DNA of 24,131 nucleotides from Bacillota bacterium. Lineage in GTDB: Bacteria; Bacillota; Clostridia; Lachnospirales; Lachnospiraceae. Under the pieces are notes generated by a model. It was not told the origin of the DNA. It searched no databases and worked only from the letters and a program-made list of their open reading frames with translations. This document shows positions 22,222 through 24,131 of the stretch, one piece after another; within the stretch, counting starts at the first letter, position 1; each line of letters opens with the position of its first letter. The position numbers and the translations under genes are program-made. The stretch lies in NCBI GenBank assembly GCA_023436225.1, contig JAEZKA010000066.1:1-24131 (forward strand). The letters are read 5' to 3'.

Positions 22222-23067
22222 CTATACGGCGATGGGTATCTCAACCTTAGGTCCGTAATGATAGTTACTTAATTCAAAGTCCTCAGCCTTAAACTCATAG
22301 AAGTCCTTTACCTCAGGATTCATCCAGAAGGTCGGTGCATCGAAGGTCGGTCGCTCAATCAGCTCCTTGATGATCGGAACATGACGGTCATAGATATGAG
22401 CATCTGCAATGACATGCACCAGCTCACCCACCTGATAACCGCATACCTGTGCCAACATATGTAACAGAACCGAATATTGGCATACATTCCAGCTATTTGC
22501 GGCAAGAATATCATTCGAGCGTTGATTAAGAATCGCATTCAGTACTAAGCGATCACTCTCCTTATTCTTAGTAACGTTGAAGGTCACGCTGTAAGCACAA
22601 GGATACAGCCTCATCTCATGTAGGTCCTGATGGACATAGATATTCGTCATAATTCTTCTGCTGTAAGGATTATTCTTTAGGTCAAATATAACGCGGTCTA
22701 CCTGATCCATCTCTCCTTCTTTATATTTATGCTTCACACCCAATTGGTAACCATATGCTTTACCAATGGAACCATTCTCATCAGCCCAGGCATCCCAGAT
22801 ATGACTGTTCAACTCGTTAATATTACTGGACTTCTTCTGCCAGATCCATAATATTTCATCAATACAGCTCTTGAAGGCTGTTTTCCTTAAGGTCATCGCC
22901 GGAAATTCTTTCGATAAATCATACCGATTCACAACACCGAATTTTTTAATCGTATATGCGTAAGCACCATCTTCCCACTTAGGCCTTACCTTCTCGCCTT
23001 CGGTGCTGACACCGTTCTCCAAGATATCCTTACACATCTCAATGAAAATATTATCTGCCATACTCAT
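22222..23067 (-). CDS. thyA: Thymidylate synthase (ThyA), divergent clostridial type
   Basis: Converts dUMP and 5,10-methylene-THF to dTMP and dihydrofolate. The 281-residue length is usual. The catalytic Cys157 lies in LYPCAYSVTF, where most ThyA proteins have PPCH; the phosphate-binding Arg pair is in YSRRIMT (135-141); QRSND (182-186) and Asn194 in NSWNVCQYS correspond to the dUMP site that is usually RSxDxxLGxPFN. HIYDRH near 226 supplies the nucleotide His/Tyr. The essential residues are therefore present but the surrounding motifs are divergent. AGGAGG lies 8 bases before the ATG at 23067. A promoter is predicted at 23131-23159. It works with folA downstream and dCMP deaminase at 16241. 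Confidence 0.95.
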   Translation of the reverse strand: MSMADNIFIEMCKDILENGVSTEGEKVRPKWEDGAYAYTIKKFGVVNRYDLSKEFPAMTLRKTAFKSCIDEILWIWQKKSSNINELNSHIWDAWADENGSIGKAYGYQLGVKHKYKEGEMDQVDRVIFDLKNNPYSRRIMTNIYVHQDLHEMRLYPCAYSVTFNVTKNKESDRLVLNAILNQRSNDILAANSWNVCQYSVLLHMLAQVCGYQVGELVHVIADAHIYDRHVPIIKELIERPTFDAPTFWMNPEVKDFYEFKAEDFELSNYHYGPKVEIPIAV

Positions 23068-23102
23068 ATTAGCTACCTCCTGGCTTTATTTCCTATATTA
23101 AT

Positions 23103-23117
23103 GCCACCATCGGTGGC
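23103..23117 (-). other. Short hairpin at the 5' end of the thyA leader
   Basis: GCCACC-ATC-GGTGGC forms a 6-bp GC-rich stem about 8-20 bases after the predicted thyA transcript start. It lacks a U-tract and may stabilise the 5' end; the role is unknown. Confidence 0.35.
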
Positions 23118-23130
23118 TCCTCAATTCATA

Positions 23131-23159
23131 ATTGTACCCTATATCCCCTGCAGAGGCAA
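23131..23159 (-). promoter_or_regulatory. Predicted thyA promoter
   Basis: Minus strand: TTGCCT (23159-23154), a 17-base spacer, TACAAT (23136-23131). The start would be near 23124, giving a leader of about 57 bases. Confidence 0.55.
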
Positions 23160-23270
23160 CAAATAAATTCAAAGCTTGTATGTGGCGAAATAGTATAATC
23201 GCTATAATAATTCAACATGTTGTAATTTGTACTCCCAGCAGGAAACCAAAACAGATCGATTATATCCTTT

Positions 23271-23927
23271 TCAAATTTGCTTAATCCAACTTTTTGACCA
23301 AAGAAACAGTGTATTGGACATCTTCTCAAAATCAATAATACCACCATTCTTCAAGCTTAAAAATATTTTTACGATTTCCTGTTCTTCTGTGCATATCACA
23401 TCCAGCAAATCTCCTTGCCGGGTAATATAGTTACCTGTCTGCTTGAAGCAGATTGCCTGTACCACAAAGGACGCAGACTTATACAGGCCTCGCAAAATCT
23501 CTTCACTCTTTTCGTACAGCATATTATGGACACAGCCATGATAGATATTACAAGCACCAATTTTAATTGCTCTATTAATGGCAACATGGTCAATATGTAA
23601 CAGTAATTCATCAAGACTGCCTTTGATTGGCTTGGTATCATAGTAGAACTGGAAAAGGTCTGATGCTTCCCAATTCAGGATTTCGTCTTTGCCCGAAAGA
23701 AAGCCGCAAATCATTTCTCTATGAGAAAGTTTATCCAGCATATTGTTATAGGATTGAATATCCACGTAGGACATTTCGTGGAGTATTACGACAATGTCGA
23801 TATCGCTTGTTTCGGTTGCTTCACTACGACCATAACTTCCTTGCAGACCAACGAACCATACTCGTTCTCCAAAATTTATCTGCAATGCCTGTAAAAATTT
23901 ATTCATCCAAGTAGTAATTTCAATCAT
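23271..23927 (-). CDS. Nucleotidyltransferase-domain protein (pol-beta superfamily)
   Basis: A 218-residue protein. The N-terminal domain has GLQGSYGRSEATETSDIDIV (28-47), the GSx(G)R...SDxD signature of the DNA polymerase beta-like nucleotidyltransferase superfamily; Asp42 and Asp44 are the predicted metal ligands. The C-terminal half is helical and could be a substrate-binding domain as in aminoglycoside adenylyltransferases or MNT/HEPN-type proteins; the substrate is unknown. AGGAG lies 6 bases before the ATG at 23927. It is the gene immediately downstream of the group II intron end and is oriented like it. Codon use looks similar to its neighbours by eye. Antibiotic resistance, toxin-antitoxin or tRNA/metabolite modification are all possible; no partner gene is visible in this window. 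Confidence 0.8.
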   Translation of the reverse strand: MIEITTWMNKFLQALQINFGERVWFVGLQGSYGRSEATETSDIDIVVILHEMSYVDIQSYNNMLDKLSHREMICGFLSGKDEILNWEASDLFQFYYDTKPIKGSLDELLLHIDHVAINRAIKIGACNIYHGCVHNMLYEKSEEILRGLYKSASFVVQAICFKQTGNYITRQGDLLDVICTEEQEIVKIFLSLKNGGIIDFEKMSNTLFLWSKSWIKQI

Positions 23928-24005
23928 ATTATTCTCCTATAAATTCTTAATAATAAAGTTATTTATATTGCTTATAGGTCGCATTATCTACCAAGCATTC
24001 GTTCG

Positions 24006-24131
24006 ATCGAGTAGGAGGAAATTTTCATAGTATATGAAAATTTCCGACCTCTCACACCACCGTGCGTACCGTTCGGTACACGGCGGTTCAATCAACTTAA
24101 CATGGTTGTTTTGTGTAATAGTCAAGCATCG
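24006..24131 (-). mobile_element. Group II intron, 3' end (domains V and VI), cut by window edge
   Basis: Reading the minus strand, domain V is the hairpin at 24089-24056: ACCGCCGUG pairs with CACGGUGGU (with G-U), a CG two-base bulge follows, and UACC/GGUA closes the terminal loop. Its triad position reads CGC, as in group IIC introns such as that of Oceanobacillus, rather than AGC. Domain VI follows: GAGAGG pairs with CCU and CUC, leaving a bulged A (24012) exactly 7 bases from the intron end, and above it a perfect 13-bp stem (24018-24045). The end CTACTCGAT is a typical group II terminus; I place the 3' splice site at 24006/24005. The catalytic RNA 5' domains and any reverse transcriptase ORF lie beyond the window. 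Confidence 0.8.

Noticed and set aside
23126..23347. 73-codon minus-strand frame overlapping the end of the nucleotidyltransferase gene
   Set aside because: Overlaps a conserved gene in another frame and runs through the predicted thyA promoter.

Overview
The window looks like chromosomal housekeeping DNA from a low-GC anaerobic Firmicute, most likely a member of the Lachnospiraceae (Clostridium cluster XIVa). The reasons are a clostridial-type pyruvate phosphate dikinase, a single-chain glycyl-tRNA synthetase next to an era-yqzL-recO cluster, a 475-residue pyruvate kinase without the extra C-terminal domain, a DUF6106-like membrane protein, a divergent clostridial thymidylate synthase, and strong AGGAGG-type ribosome binding sites. 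The genus is inference. No tRNA, rRNA or CRISPR array was seen.

Layout from left to right. Positions 1-566 hold the first codons of a PfkB-type sugar kinase (minus strand), a decayed ROK-kinase remnant and other degraded coding-like sequence, then the ppdK terminator. Positions 567-8079 are a minus-strand run, in transcription order era, yqzL-like, recO, lipoprotein, glyS, ppdK. The 474-base gap between glyS and ppdK is packed with inverted repeats, including a 145-base structured element that begins where an extended -10 promoter predicts a transcript start. Positions 8080-11590 hold a large M16C metallopeptidase gene with a structured upstream region, then a divergent cold-shock gene. Positions 11963-16720 hold purH (minus) and, divergently, a Lit-like lipoprotein transacylase, pyk and dCMP deaminase (plus). 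Positions 16897-21483 hold a membrane-anchored amidase with a possible small upstream ORF, guaB, a DUF6106-like gene and ilvE, all minus. Positions 21651-23927 hold folA, thyA and a nucleotidyltransferase, all minus. The right edge (24006-24131) is the 3' end of a group II intron lying on the minus strand.

Functionally, ppdK and pyk both act at the PEP/pyruvate node. purH and guaB belong to purine synthesis. dCMP deaminase, ThyA and DHFR together form the dTMP supply route: deaminase makes dUMP, ThyA methylates it, and DHFR recycles the dihydrofolate produced. The era-yqzL-recO-glyS order is the conserved Firmicute arrangement. Many gene starts were moved inward from the longest ORF because a good ribosome binding site and family N-terminus agree on a later codon.

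The most unusual signals are the structured glyS-ppdK intergenic region, the group II intron terminus with readable domains V and VI, a palindrome inside the spacer of a predicted promoter upstream of the M16C peptidase, and a 38-codon ORF with a strong ribosome binding site ahead of the amidase.
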